Positions 27,501 through 36,453 of a DNA stretch of 64,000 bases are shown one piece after another. Each line of letters starts with the position of its first letter. Within the stretch, counting starts at the first letter, position 1. The notes beneath the pieces are model-generated. The model did no database searches. It had not been told where the DNA came from and saw nothing but the letters and a program-made list of their open reading frames with translations. The position numbers and the translations under genes were made by a program. Origin of the DNA: JABJAG01 sp038137215 (lineage in GTDB: Bacteria > Pseudomonadota > Alphaproteobacteria > UBA6615). The DNA is taken from assembly GCA_038137215.1 (NCBI GenBank), contig JAYQBG010000010.1, forward strand, positions 1 to 64,000, given 5' to 3'.

Positions 27501-28565
27501 TTATGACAGTTCAGCCAGTGCGAAATCCGGCGCACCGGGCACCGGTTCGAAATACTCGTCGAGGTCGGCCTCCCCGACCGCGTCCAGCCTATCCGGTGTC
27601 CATTGTGGCGCGCCGTCCTTGTCGATGACCACCGCGCGGATCCCTTCGAACAGATCGACCCCGGCATAGGACCGGACCGCCATGCGGTATTCCATGGCCA
27701 TGATATCGGCGATGGACTGGATGTTCGGGCCCAGACGCAACTGCCGGCATGTCAGCTTCAACGCTGTTGGCGATTTGTGGGCCAGGGCTGCCAGTTGATC
27801 CGCCGCCCAGTCGGTCCCTTCGGCCTGAAGGCTGGAAAGGATATCCGCAACGCTGTTCCCAGCGAAACACCGGTCGATCGCCTCGCGATGTTCGGCCAGC
27901 GGGGTCGCCCCCGGATCGCCGGCATGGGCGCGCAAAATCTCGACAACCTTCCGTTCGTCGAGCGACTCCGCCTCTGCAAACGCAGCCAGCAAGGCATCCT
28001 GGGAGGCAGAGTCCACATAGTAATCGCCGATCCCGGCATAGAGGCAGTCGGCGGCCTTCATGCGATGTCCGGTCAGGCCCAAAAACATGCCGATCTGCCC
28101 GGGACAGCAGGACAGAAACCAGCTGGCACCGATATCGGGGAACAGGCCGATGCCTGTCTCGGGCATGGCAAACAGTGTCCGCTCCGTCACCACACGATGT
28201 GACCCATGGATCGAGACCCCGGCGCCGCCGCCCATGGTCACCCCGTCCATCAGCGCGATATAGGGTTTGGGGTAGGTGTGAATCGCCACATTCAGCAGAT
28301 ATTCGGCTGCATAATATCGCGCGCCGAAATCCGACCCGCGTTGCTCATACATATCGCGGATATCGCCACCGGCGCAGAACGCCTTTTCCCCGGCGCCGCG
28401 AATCACCACGGCATCGATGGCGTCGTCATCCGCCCAGGCGATCAGTTGCGGGTGCAGCGCTTCAACCATAACCATGGAAAGCGCATTGAGCGCCCGCGGC
28501 TTGTTGAGCGTCACCAAACCGACCCGCCCGCGCGTGTCGAAAAGAATTTCCGGTTCGTCGTTCAT
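27501..28565 (-). CDS. 3-hydroxyisobutyryl-CoA hydrolase
   Basis: A 354-residue crotonase-fold thioesterase releasing 3-hydroxyisobutyrate in valine degradation. Visible features are the oxyanion-hole motif KAFCAGGDIRDMYE, GVTMGGGAGVSIHGSHRVVTE and the catalytic pair E136 (PETGIG) and D144 (FPDIGAS), which distinguishes HIBCH from hydratases. The extra C-terminal domain gives the family length of about 350. It lies 6 bases after the acyl-CoA dehydrogenase and 20 bases before mmsB. Confidence 0.92.
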   Translation of the reverse strand: MNDEPEILFDTRGRVGLVTLNKPRALNALSMVMVEALHPQLIAWADDDAIDAVVIRGAGEKAFCAGGDIRDMYEQRGSDFGARYYAAEYLLNVAIHTYPKPYIALMDGVTMGGGAGVSIHGSHRVVTERTLFAMPETGIGLFPDIGASWFLSCCPGQIGMFLGLTGHRMKAADCLYAGIGDYYVDSASQDALLAAFAEAESLDERKVVEILRAHAGDPGATPLAEHREAIDRCFAGNSVADILSSLQAEGTDWAADQLAALAHKSPTALKLTCRQLRLGPNIQSIADIMAMEYRMAVRSYAGVDLFEGIRAVVIDKDGAPQWTPDRLDAVGEADLDEYFEPVPGAPDFALAELS

Positions 28566-28571
28566 GGGGAC

Positions 28572-29711
28572 CTACTGTCGTAAAACGTCACGCGAGATAA
28601 GCACCCGCATGATTTCATTCGTGCCTTCGAGAATCTGGTGGACCCGCAGATCACGCAGATAGCGCTGGATCGGGAACTCCTTGAGATAGCCATAGCCGCC
28701 ATGCAGTTGCAGCGCCTGATTAACCACCTCGAAACCGGTGTCTGTGGCGATCCGCTTTGCCATTGCAGCGGCCACTGTTGTCCCGTGGGCGTTGTTGTCG
28801 AGCATCCAGGCGCCGCGATGGATCATCAGCCGGGCCGATTCGAGTTCGGTCGCCATATCGGCCAGACGAAACTGCAGCGCCTGGAAATCCGCCAGTGGCT
28901 GACCAAACTGCTGGCGTTCCTTCAGGTAATCGCGGCTTGCGTCCAGGCAGGCGCGCGCGCCGCCGATGGAGCAGGCGCCGATATTCAGCCGTCCACCATC
29001 AAGCCCCTTCATGGCGATGGTGAAGCCATCCCCTTCCGCACCCACGAGATTTTCGACCGGCACCCGACAATCCTCGAAGATCACCGCCGCCGTGGGTTGG
29101 CTGTTCCAGCCGAGTTTCTTTTCGAGCTTCCCGAAGGACAGTCCCGGCGCGTCCTTCTCGACGACAATACAGCTGATGCCCTTGGGCCCCTCGCCCCCCG
29201 TGCGTACCATGCAGACATAGACATCGGCCGCGGAACCGCCCGAGATAAAGGCCTTGGATCCATTGAGAACATAATGGTCCCCGTCCCGTTCGGCACGGGT
29301 GCGCAGCGAAGCCGCGTCGGACCCCGCCCCCGGCTCGGTCAAGCAGTAGCTGGAGAAATGCTCCATGGTCATCAGTTTGGGGAGAAACCGCGCCCGCAAC
29401 TCGTCGCTGCCGAAGCTGTCGATCATCCAGGCGCACATATTGTGGATCGAGATATAGGCCGCCGTGGACGGACAGGCGCTCGCCAGCTCCTCAAAAATGA
29501 TCGCGGCATCCAGCCGGCCCAGCCCGGAGCCGCCATGTTCCTCGCCACAGTAAATCCCCGCAAGACCGAGTGCCGCTGCGGCACGCAGGGCATCTACCGG
29601 AAAGATGATCTTCTCGTCCCATTCCTCGGCATGCGGCAGCATTTCTTCGGTCGCGAAGCTGCGCGCCAAATCCTGAATGGCGATCTGTTCCTCGGAAAGC
29701 TGAAAGTCCAA
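28572..29711 (-). CDS. Acyl-CoA dehydrogenase, probably isobutyryl-CoA dehydrogenase
   Basis: A 379-residue flavoprotein that oxidises a short branched acyl-CoA to the enoyl-CoA. FAD/substrate motifs are YCLTEPGAGSDAASLRT and LHGGYGYLKEFPIQRYLRD, with the catalytic Glu in LEGTNE (about E362). The start is a TTG at 29711 (LDFQLSEEQIAIQDLARSF) with AGGGGG five bases upstream; no ATG suits the homology. The frame remains open upstream but without similarity. Operon position with 3-hydroxyisobutyryl-CoA hydrolase and mmsB indicates isobutyryl-CoA from valine. Confidence 0.92.
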   Translation of the reverse strand: MDFQLSEEQIAIQDLARSFATEEMLPHAEEWDEKIIFPVDALRAAAALGLAGIYCGEEHGGSGLGRLDAAIIFEELASACPSTAAYISIHNMCAWMIDSFGSDELRARFLPKLMTMEHFSSYCLTEPGAGSDAASLRTRAERDGDHYVLNGSKAFISGGSAADVYVCMVRTGGEGPKGISCIVVEKDAPGLSFGKLEKKLGWNSQPTAAVIFEDCRVPVENLVGAEGDGFTIAMKGLDGGRLNIGACSIGGARACLDASRDYLKERQQFGQPLADFQALQFRLADMATELESARLMIHRGAWMLDNNAHGTTVAAAMAKRIATDTGFEVVNQALQLHGGYGYLKEFPIQRYLRDLRVHQILEGTNEIMRVLISRDVLRQ

Positions 29712-29828
29712 AGCGGCCCCCTGCCGAATGGTCTGATTTGACGCGGCGGAGTCTAGCGACTTGTCTGTTGCGAACCAATCCCCGCACGGTCGGGCGAGAT
29801 CGGATAGAATGACTTCAAGGAGATTTCC

Positions 29829-30800
29829 ATGACCGACCCGACACATCTTTCTGCGCGACTGATCCTGCTGACCGTCAAGGAGAATGTCAGCCTGACCGCC
29901 CTCAACGCGGAGACCGGCGAAACCGTGGCCTGCGTGGAAGTCGGAACACGCCAGACATCCAAGCCCCACGAGATCACCCTCTCGAAAGACGGGACAAAGG
30001 CCTTCGTGTCGCTTTATGGCAGCGCGGATTACGGACCGAACGTGCCGGACAACCGTGTGGCAGTGGTGGATTTGCCTTCGATGACACTGGCCGGACATAT
30101 CGACCTGAATCTTTACAAAGGCCCGCATGCTCTGGTCACCGACACCGATGGCAAAATCTGGGTCACGGTGGACGGCAGCCGGTGTGTTCTGGTGATCGAC
30201 CCCGACAGCTGGGAGATCGAGTACAGTTTGTGGCTGGAAACACCCGGCCATTTCTTCGCCGCTGCGCCGGACGGCAACACGCTCTATGTGTCGGCCAAGG
30301 AATACCCGGTGATCACCGAAATCGACATGACCGCACGGGAGATCGTGGCACGCATCCCGGTGCCCGTGGGCGCACAAGCGATTCGCGTCTCGCGGGACGG
30401 TGCCCGGCTCTTTGTCGGAGACTTCCACCGCCCGCTGCTGCACGTGATCGACACCGCCAGCCGCAACCTGACCGGCACACACAAAATGTCCGGTGTTCCG
30501 GGCTGGCCGTTTGTCTCACCCGACGGCAAGCACCTCGTCGTCACCACCTATAACGAAGATGACGACGAGGGCTTCCTCGAACTCTTCGATGCCGGCTACA
30601 TGACGCTCCGCGTCTCCCTGCCGCTGCCCGGAGAGCCCTTCCACGTACTGTTCACCGATGACAGCACGCATCTCTATGTGGTGCAGGCCGATGGCGACCT
30701 GCCTAGGGTCAATCTCGCGCAGGCCGCCATCGTAGAGGACGGATCCAGGGCGGGCGGCACCATGCCCGAAGCCATGATGTACTGGACCCCGCCCGCCTGA
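29829..30800 (+). CDS. YncE-like beta-propeller protein
   Basis: A 323-residue protein of repeated 40-45-residue units of the form (V/I)SxDGxxLFVxxxxxxxVxVID. Examples are ITLSKDGTKAFVSLYG, AAPDGNTLYVSAKEY, VSRDGARLFVGDF and VSPDGKHLVVTTY. The repeats predict a seven-bladed propeller of the YncE/lactonase group. No signal peptide is seen, so it is probably cytoplasmic. The ATG at 29829 follows AAGGAGATTTCC. It is divergent from the valine operon. The function is not deducible beyond ligand binding or possible lactonase activity. Confidence 0.8.
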   Translation: MTDPTHLSARLILLTVKENVSLTALNAETGETVACVEVGTRQTSKPHEITLSKDGTKAFVSLYGSADYGPNVPDNRVAVVDLPSMTLAGHIDLNLYKGPHALVTDTDGKIWVTVDGSRCVLVIDPDSWEIEYSLWLETPGHFFAAAPDGNTLYVSAKEYPVITEIDMTAREIVARIPVPVGAQAIRVSRDGARLFVGDFHRPLLHVIDTASRNLTGTHKMSGVPGWPFVSPDGKHLVVTTYNEDDDEGFLELFDAGYMTLRVSLPLPGEPFHVLFTDDSTHLYVVQADGDLPRVNLAQAAIVEDGSRAGGTMPEAMMYWTPPA

Positions 30801-30806
30801 CAGGCC

Positions 30807-31565
30807 TCAGGTCACCGTCAGCGCGCCATCAACCAGCAACAGATGACCGTTGATGTATTCGGACTTCGCGCTCGCGAGAAACGCCACAGCCTCGGCCGTG
30901 TCTTCCGGTTCCCCGAAACGTCCCATGGGAATGCGGCTGAGGTTCCATTCGCGCACCTCCGGATTGGCGGCAAAATTCGCGGCGCGGATTTTTGTCTCGG
31001 TCGCACCGGGACCCACTGCATTGACGCGAATACCGTACTGGGCCCAGTCGGCGGCCAGATGGCGAGTAATCCCCGCGACGGCGGCCTTCGAGATGCCATA
31101 GACCGAGACCCCCGGCACACCGATCACCGCGAAGGTGGACGCCAGATTGACAATGGATCCCTTGCGGTCCGTACCGACCAGATGCCGTGCAAAGCGCTGG
31201 CACATGAAGTAGCAGCCGCGGACATTGATGTTCTGGACGTTGTCGAACTCGTCAGGCTCCACATCGAGGGCCGGTTTCGACAACGGTACGCCGGCATTGT
31301 TGATCAGGACATCGATCTTCCCCATGCCCTGAACGGTCGCGTCGATCGCTGCATCGATACTGTCCACGGAACGGACATCGAGCTGTGTGGCAAAGGCCTT
31401 GCGCCCGCGCTTTTCGATCATCGCGACGGTGTCGGCAAGATCGTCAACCTCCAGATCGGTCACCGCCACATCAAACCCGTCGCGCGCCAGATAATCTGCC
31501 GTCATCGCGCCAAGCCCGTAGGATGCGCCGGTGACCAGCGCCACCTGTCCTTCATTCACACTCAT
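30807..31565 (-). CDS. SDR-family oxidoreductase
   Basis: A 252-residue classical short-chain dehydrogenase. It has TGASYGLG at residues 12-19 for the dinucleotide, NNAG at 89-92, and the catalytic set S143, Y156 and K160 (VYGISK). An acidic D37 after the second strand (VTDLEV) suggests NAD+ preference. It is 6 bases downstream of the HIBADH-like gene, so the pair probably acts on sequential hydroxy/oxo intermediates. The substrate is unknown; gluconate 5-dehydrogenase-like or 3-oxoacyl reductase-like roles are possible. Confidence 0.88.
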   Translation of the reverse strand: MSVNEGQVALVTGASYGLGAMTADYLARDGFDVAVTDLEVDDLADTVAMIEKRGRKAFATQLDVRSVDSIDAAIDATVQGMGKIDVLINNAGVPLSKPALDVEPDEFDNVQNINVRGCYFMCQRFARHLVGTDRKGSIVNLASTFAVIGVPGVSVYGISKAAVAGITRHLAADWAQYGIRVNAVGPGATETKIRAANFAANPEVREWNLSRIPMGRFGEPEDTAEAVAFLASAKSEYINGHLLLVDGALTVT

Positions 31566-31571
31566 TCCTGA

Positions 31572-32450
31572 CTACTCCCCTGATTTGGTTTCACCCGCGA
31601 TGTAGCGGTAGATCTCGGTAAAGTCACTCTCCGGCATGGCCTTATGGGCAGCATTCCAGAGCGCCAACATGGACGACCCGACTCTATCCGGAGTACCTGC
31701 CACACGAACCTCATCCAGGTACAGGGCCACATCCTTGGTCATCAACGCCGTGGCAAAGCCCGCATCGTAGCTGCCCGACACCACCCGCCTGGGAAACTTA
31801 TCTGCCGTTGCCGTATTCTGGCCGCTCGAGACGTTGACCACATCGAGGATGGTCTGCATATCCACATCGAATTTCTGGCCGAAGAGCACAGCTTCAGAAG
31901 TCGCCGCCATTGCTGTGGCGGACAGGAAGTTGTTGAGCAGCTTCACAGCCTGGGCCTGGCCCGGCAGCGGGCCGACGTGAAACACATTGCCGCCGACGGC
32001 CTCAAAGGGCACGGCCAGATCGGCGACCGCATCATCCGGGCCAGAGGCGATGATCGTCAGAGTCCCGGCAACCGCGCCGGATTTGCCGCCGCTGACCGGG
32101 GCATCGATGAACACAAGCCCGGCCTCACCCAGAAGCTTCGCGACCGAACCGGCCGCGTCCGGCCCCGTGGTCGAGAAATCGACGACCGTCCCGGTCTCAC
32201 GGTCGGCGCTGCGGGTAATTTCGGCGCAAACGGACTCGACCACCTTGCCATCCGGCAGACTTAAAAAAATCGTTTCCACGGAACTCGCGAGCCCGGCAAT
32301 GCTGTCGGCAATCCCGCTCCCCTCCGGCGCGCGTGTTTCGGTTCCGGCGACGTCGAAAACCCGAAGCGTCAAACCGGCCGCAATCAGGTTTGCGCACATG
32401 GGGCCACCCATATTGCCCAAGCCGATGAATCCGTAAGTCCTGGCTGCCAT
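31572..32450 (-). CDS. NAD(P)-dependent beta-hydroxyacid dehydrogenase (HIBADH-like)
   Basis: A 292-residue paralogue of mmsB with the same architecture: GFIGLGNMGGPM at residues 7-18, DAPVSGGKSGAVAGTL at 117-131, and catalytic K170 (VKLLNN). Outside these blocks it differs strongly from the mmsB product 4 kb away, so it probably serves another hydroxy acid such as tartronate semialdehyde or a hydroxymethyl acid. It leads a two-gene operon with the SDR gene and is divergent from the metallo-hydrolase gene. Confidence 0.87.
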   Translation of the reverse strand: MAARTYGFIGLGNMGGPMCANLIAAGLTLRVFDVAGTETRAPEGSGIADSIAGLASSVETIFLSLPDGKVVESVCAEITRSADRETGTVVDFSTTGPDAAGSVAKLLGEAGLVFIDAPVSGGKSGAVAGTLTIIASGPDDAVADLAVPFEAVGGNVFHVGPLPGQAQAVKLLNNFLSATAMAATSEAVLFGQKFDVDMQTILDVVNVSSGQNTATADKFPRRVVSGSYDAGFATALMTKDVALYLDEVRVAGTPDRVGSSMLALWNAAHKAMPESDFTEIYRYIAGETKSGE

Positions 32451-32499
32451 GTTCTCCGTCCCCCTATGACCGGTCGCATACCAGCCGTTTCACGGGCAG

Positions 32500-32505
32500 T
32501 ATAGC
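32500..32505 (+). promoter_or_regulatory. Possible -10 box TATAGC for the metallo-hydrolase gene
   Basis: GGGCAGTATAGCGG lies 26 bases upstream of the ATG at 32531. It matches the CAGTATA blocks at 15890 and 52003. No clear -35 box accompanies it. A GGGAGG Shine-Dalgarno sequence follows. Confidence 0.3.
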
Positions 32506-32530
32506 GGAGCAGGCAATCCGGGAGGCAAGT

Positions 32531-33337
32531 ATGACATCACCACAGGTCTGGGAACTCTACGCGATCAAATACGGAACGCTGGTCGAACGCATGCGGCGCG
32601 AGAGTTTCGTCAAACTCGATCCCCATGACGATGCCCCGATGCCGATCGACTACTATGTCTGGGCGGCGGTCTCACCGCAGCAAACCATCGTCATCGACAC
32701 CGGTTTCGATGACGAAGAAGCGGGCAAACGTGGGCGCAGCCTGATCCGCAGCGTGACGGAAGGCCTCGCTACCATCGGTGTGGAAGCCGCCCGGGTCAGC
32801 GATGTGATCGTCACCCATCTCCACTATGACCATATCGGCGGGCACGCCCAGTTTCCGGCCGCGAAATTTCATCTGCAGGAGAAGGAAATGCAATTCGCGA
32901 CCGGGCCGCATATGTGCAGCCATGTGGTGAACGCGTCCTTTACCCCGGACCATATCGCCGACATGGTGCGCAACGTCTTCGCCGGTCGGGTGTCATTCAG
33001 CGACGGAACCGCCGAAATTGCACCGGGAATCACCGTCCATCACGTGGGCGGCCATTCCATGGGATTGCAGTCCGTGCGCGTCCTGACCAAACGCGGCTGG
33101 GTCGTGGTGGCCTCCGACGCGACGCATTTTTACGAAAACCTCGAACGCCGCATGCCCTTTCCGGTGATCTACAATCTGGCCGATATGGTCCGTGCCTTCG
33201 ACGTGCTGGAACGCGTGGCGGAAACCAGGCAGCACATCATTCCCGGCCACGACCCGCTGGTGCTGGACCGCTACCCCGCGCCCGACGAGCAACTGAAAGG
33301 GATTGTCGCCCGGTTGGATGTCGCGCCGTCGGGCTAA
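32531..33337 (+). CDS. Metallo-beta-lactamase-fold hydrolase, N-acyl-homoserine-lactonase-like
   Basis: A 268-residue zinc hydrolase with the signature H96-x-H98-x-D100-H101 (THLHYDHIGGH) and downstream His (GGHSMG), Asp (ASDATHF) and His (IPGHDP) ligands, all in place. The arrangement and length match the AttM/AiiA-type lactonase family, which opens acyl-homoserine lactones and other lactones. It is cytoplasmic, with no leader. In this setting it could also act on a catabolic lactone, for example one made by the BVMO. Quorum quenching is only one option. Confidence 0.85.
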   Translation: MTSPQVWELYAIKYGTLVERMRRESFVKLDPHDDAPMPIDYYVWAAVSPQQTIVIDTGFDDEEAGKRGRSLIRSVTEGLATIGVEAARVSDVIVTHLHYDHIGGHAQFPAAKFHLQEKEMQFATGPHMCSHVVNASFTPDHIADMVRNVFAGRVSFSDGTAEIAPGITVHHVGGHSMGLQSVRVLTKRGWVVVASDATHFYENLERRMPFPVIYNLADMVRAFDVLERVAETRQHIIPGHDPLVLDRYPAPDEQLKGIVARLDVAPSG

Positions 33338-33349
33338 CATGGCTTGAGG

Positions 33350-33431
33350 ACAACCTCATGCCGAGCTTGTCGAAGCATGAGGTTGTTGCCCTCGCCCTTC
33401 GTCAGGCTCAGGGGAAGGCTTCTCAACAACC
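33350..33431. repeat. Dispersed palindromic intergenic repeat, copy A
   Basis: An 11-base inverted repeat (ACAACCTCATG at 33350-33360 and CATGAGGTTGT at 33376-33386) encloses CCGAGCTTGTCGAAG. It is followed by CCCTTCGTCAGGCTCAGGGG (33395-33414) and CAACAACC (33424-33431), which can pair with GGTTGTTG. The block sits exactly between two convergent genes and may also terminate transcription. Related blocks occur near 51061-51125 and 53051-53078. Confidence 0.75.
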
Positions 33432-33432
33432 G

Positions 33433-33975
33433 CTAACCTGAACTTCCTTCGGCAATCTTCGCCGCCCATTCGGCGCGCGGCATGAAGCCCTCCGTGGCCC
33501 GGCACATTTTTTCGGTCAGTTCGAGGATCTCGTCATTCGACAGATCGAAATCCAGATACTCGCCAAACGGTTGCGGCACGTGGAAGGGCGAGTCCAGATA
33601 GACCTCAATATTGTTCCCTTCGGGATCGTCGAAATAGACAGACCAGGCGTTCCCGTGATTGCGGGGCAGCAGATTCTCCACACCCCGCGACACAACCCGA
33701 TGGTACATGGCGCGCAATTCATCCAGCGATTTCACAAGAAAGGAGAGCTGATTGATGGTGCTGGGCACATCTGCCGGGCGGCCTTCGGCAAGGATCACCT
33801 GATGATGGACCGTCGGATCGTTGGACATAAAGGTGATATTGCCGTTGTAGCGCGGCACAAAACCGCGATCCGAGACGTGAAAGCCCATGACGCTGGTGTA
33901 GAACTCTTCCATCGCCTCCATATCGCGCGCCCAGAGACCCGCATGTGTCAGAGTCGGCTTGATGTCATCAGCCAT
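33433..33975 (-). CDS. VOC-family (glyoxalase/extradiol dioxygenase fold) protein
   Basis: A 180-residue protein with two beta-alpha-beta-beta-beta modules. Candidate metal ligands are H11 (LTHAGLW), a His in the central TVHHQVIL segment and the Glu in the C-terminal PEGNNIEVYLDSP, a pattern of catechol 2,3-dioxygenase-like VOC enzymes. The DPEGNxIE box is well conserved. It is the last gene of an operon with a CaiB-type CoA-transferase and an amidohydrolase, suggesting aromatic or carboxylic acid breakdown. The exact reaction is unknown. Confidence 0.85.
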   Translation of the reverse strand: MADDIKPTLTHAGLWARDMEAMEEFYTSVMGFHVSDRGFVPRYNGNITFMSNDPTVHHQVILAEGRPADVPSTINQLSFLVKSLDELRAMYHRVVSRGVENLLPRNHGNAWSVYFDDPEGNNIEVYLDSPFHVPQPFGEYLDFDLSNDEILELTEKMCRATEGFMPRAEWAAKIAEGSSG

Positions 33976-33987
33976 GATATCTCTCCT

Positions 33988-35193
33988 CTATTCAGTCGAT
34001 GCAACGACGCCGCTGTCCAGCAACGCGTCGATCTCATCGGGCGCATATCCCAGGCTTTCCAGAATTTCACGGGTCTGTTCACCCACTTCGGGCGGCGCCA
34101 CCGCGAAGGAGCTCGGCGTGCGGTCCAGCGAGACCGGCTGACGAACGAACTTCATCTCGCCCAGGGTTGGCGAGGTCAACGGCTGGGCCAACCCCAGATG
34201 CCGCACCTGCGCATCATCAAACAACTCACCGATGTTGTAGATCGGCCCGCAGGGCACCCCCAAATCGTTGAAGGTCTCCACCCACTCCGCCGTGGTTTTC
34301 CCGGCCAGCGCCTCGCCGATCAGTGAATTCAACCGGTCGCGGTTTTCAGACCGTGCGGGCGCATCTTCGAAATCCGGATCGCTCATCCAGTCCTCGTGAT
34401 CCAGCGCCCGGCAGAAGCGACCCCAGATTTCCTGGCCCGCAACAGCGATATTCATGTGGCCGTCTGCGGTGGCAAAGACACCGGTTGGAATACTCGTGGG
34501 GTGGTTGTTCCCGGCCTGCTGCGGTACCTCGCCATCTACAAGCCAGCGGGCGGACTGAAAATCCAGCATGAAGGCCTGAGCCTCCAGCAGAGAGGTGTGA
34601 AGCCACTGGCCCTTGCCGGATTTTTCCCTCTCGAGCAGAGCTAGCATCACCCCCTGCGCCGCGAAGAGCCCGGCCGTGAGATCCGCGATGGGAATCCCGA
34701 CCCGGACCGGCCCCTGCCCCGGCAGCCCGGTGATCGACATCAGGCCGCCCATGCCCTGCGCAATCTGATCAAAGCCCGGACGTTTGGCATAGGGCCCGTC
34801 CTGACCGAAGCCGGAAATACTCGCCAGAATGATCCGCGGATTGATCGCCGCCAGTGCATCGTAGTCGATGCCAAGGCGGGTTTTGACATCCGGGCGGTAG
34901 TTCTCCACCACCACATCGGCCTCAGCGACCAGCTTGTAGAACACCTCTTTCCCGGCATCCTCCTTCAGGTTCAGGGCCAGGGAACGCTTGTTGCGATGCA
35001 GGTTCTGAAAGTCCGAACCGTGACGGGCGCCGCCCAGGGCTGCGCCACCTTCGACCGCGGGCGGCATCTCCACCTTGATCACGTTTGCGCCCCAGTCCGC
35101 CAACTGGCGCACACAGGTGGGTCCTGAGCGCACCCGGGTCAGGTCAAGAACAGTGATGTGATCCAGAACGGAAGCAGCAGGGATATGTGACAT
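33988..35193 (-). CDS. CaiB/BaiF (class III) CoA-transferase
   Basis: A 401-residue family III CoA-transferase that moves CoA between carboxylic acids through an aspartyl-CoA anhydride. The likely catalytic Asp is D142 (RPGFDQIAQGMGG). The N-terminal LDLTRVRSGPTCVRQLADWGANVIKVE and the middle HRNKRSLALNLK are typical. It lies between an amidohydrolase gene (27 bases upstream) and the VOC gene (12 bases downstream). A second CaiB gene lies at 49799-51031. The carboxylate pair cannot be predicted. Confidence 0.9.
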   Translation of the reverse strand: MSHIPAASVLDHITVLDLTRVRSGPTCVRQLADWGANVIKVEMPPAVEGGAALGGARHGSDFQNLHRNKRSLALNLKEDAGKEVFYKLVAEADVVVENYRPDVKTRLGIDYDALAAINPRIILASISGFGQDGPYAKRPGFDQIAQGMGGLMSITGLPGQGPVRVGIPIADLTAGLFAAQGVMLALLEREKSGKGQWLHTSLLEAQAFMLDFQSARWLVDGEVPQQAGNNHPTSIPTGVFATADGHMNIAVAGQEIWGRFCRALDHEDWMSDPDFEDAPARSENRDRLNSLIGEALAGKTTAEWVETFNDLGVPCGPIYNIGELFDDAQVRHLGLAQPLTSPTLGEMKFVRQPVSLDRTPSSFAVAPPEVGEQTREILESLGYAPDEIDALLDSGVVASTE

Positions 35194-35220
35194 CGCGTGA
35201 ACTCGTGTTTGGGTCTGAGG

Positions 35221-36189
35221 TTAGAGCTTGAGAAGTCGCTTGGCATTGCCATTGAGGATTTTCGTCTTGTCCTCGCCATTCAGCTGCAGGCGTTCAATCC
35301 ACTCGGTCCCCAGATTGTTGGGCACGAAGGGCCAGTCCACGGAAAAGAGGATCCGGTCCGCGCCCAGTTCCTGCAGCGAACACACCAGCGCCGGGTCGGA
35401 AAAGTTGCCGCTGGTGGTGATGTAGAAATTTCGGCTGAACACCTCGCGGAAGTTCAGCGGTTTGTTGCCGGGACGCGAGAGCGCATGGTCAATCCGCCAG
35501 AGCAGGAACGGCAAGCCCTCACCAAGATGCCCGATCAGAATTTTGACGTCCGGATACTTTTCCAAGACGCCGCTGAGCACCAGCCTGATCGCCTGGGTGG
35601 CGGTTTCGACCGTGAACCCCCATCCCGCATTCAGCAATGCGGGAAAGTCTTCCACATAGGGCTGGTAGTAGCGCTCCACGACGGTGGAATCCGGCGATGC
35701 GGGATGCATATAGAGCGGCACATCCAGCGCCTGAGCGCGTTCGAAGACCGGCCAGAATTTCGGGTCGTCAAAGAAGACCCCGTGTGTCAGGCCATGGATC
35801 ATCGCCCCCTTGAAGCCGAGCTTGTCCACGCAGCGCTCCAGTTCGTCGGCGCAAGCTGCGGGGTCAGGGGTCGGCAGATTGCCGAAGGCGGCAAAACGGT
35901 CGGGTTTTTCGGCGACGATTTCCTGTAGCCGGTCATTGGCCGTTCGTGTGATCTCGGCCGCGCTCGACGCATCGAGGCGCTGGGTCGAGGGCGCACCGTG
36001 GGAGAGAACCTGGATATCAATTCCGGCGGAATCCATCTCCGCAATGCGTTGATCATACAGGTCTTCAAGCTTCGGACGCAGCGCACCCGCACCGCCCGTC
36101 GCATCCGTTCTCGCATAGTGGGCGACCAGTGCCGGGTCCCAATAGTGTTCCTCGATTGCGATGACCTGCTCGCCGGACGACGTCGCCAT
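35221..36189 (-). CDS. Amidohydrolase-family (ACMSD / gamma-resorcylate decarboxylase type) enzyme
   Basis: A 322-residue TIM-barrel metalloenzyme. The N-terminal IAIEEHYWDP supplies E13/H15-like ligands. YMHPASP and SVDWPF give the later His and the catalytic Asp. GHLGEGLPFLLWRID is the strongest marker of the decarboxylase branch (LigW, 2,6-dihydroxybenzoate decarboxylase). The ATG at 36189 follows GGGAGAGTGGGG. It is the first gene of the operon with CaiB and VOC. A non-oxidative aryl decarboxylase or a ring-product hydrolase is the best inference. Confidence 0.85.
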   Translation of the reverse strand: MATSSGEQVIAIEEHYWDPALVAHYARTDATGGAGALRPKLEDLYDQRIAEMDSAGIDIQVLSHGAPSTQRLDASSAAEITRTANDRLQEIVAEKPDRFAAFGNLPTPDPAACADELERCVDKLGFKGAMIHGLTHGVFFDDPKFWPVFERAQALDVPLYMHPASPDSTVVERYYQPYVEDFPALLNAGWGFTVETATQAIRLVLSGVLEKYPDVKILIGHLGEGLPFLLWRIDHALSRPGNKPLNFREVFSRNFYITTSGNFSDPALVCSLQELGADRILFSVDWPFVPNNLGTEWIERLQLNGEDKTKILNGNAKRLLKL

Positions 36190-36223
36190 AACCCCACTCT
36201 CCCATCTTCTTTGGTGTCTTTCT

Positions 36224-36242
36224 CGCAATGGTAGCGATTGCG
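36224..36242. promoter_or_regulatory. Inverted repeat CGCAAT-N7-ATTGCG
   Basis: A perfect 6-bp inverted repeat (36224-36229 and 36237-36242) with a 7-base spacer lies 35 bases upstream of the amidohydrolase start, in the region divergent from the CocE gene. The geometry suits a dimeric regulator operator. The regulator is unknown, and no regulator gene is adjacent. Confidence 0.4.
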
Positions 36243-36323
36243 GCCAAGCTTGCGAATGGAAATTCACGGCGCACCAAGGCAACTGCAACCGCGAAGCCTC
36301 AGATCAGCCAGCGCATACCCGCT

Positions 36324-36351
36324 TTGAGTCGGCCGATTTTTTTCCTATAGT
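36324..36351 (+). promoter_or_regulatory. Sigma70-type promoter for the CocE-family gene
   Basis: TTGAGT (36324-36329) and TATAGT (36346-36351) are separated by 16 bases including a T-rich run. The expected transcription start gives a leader of about 95 bases before the ATG at 36454. It is one of the clearest promoter-like sites in the window. Confidence 0.55.
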
Positions 36352-36453
36352 GGAAACTATTTCGTGTGCAGGAACGAGCGATAACCTGCAACCCGGGCCG
36401 CTCAATCGGCACCCGGTTGCGTAAACGGTCGCCGCGACAGGGAAGAAACGAAC

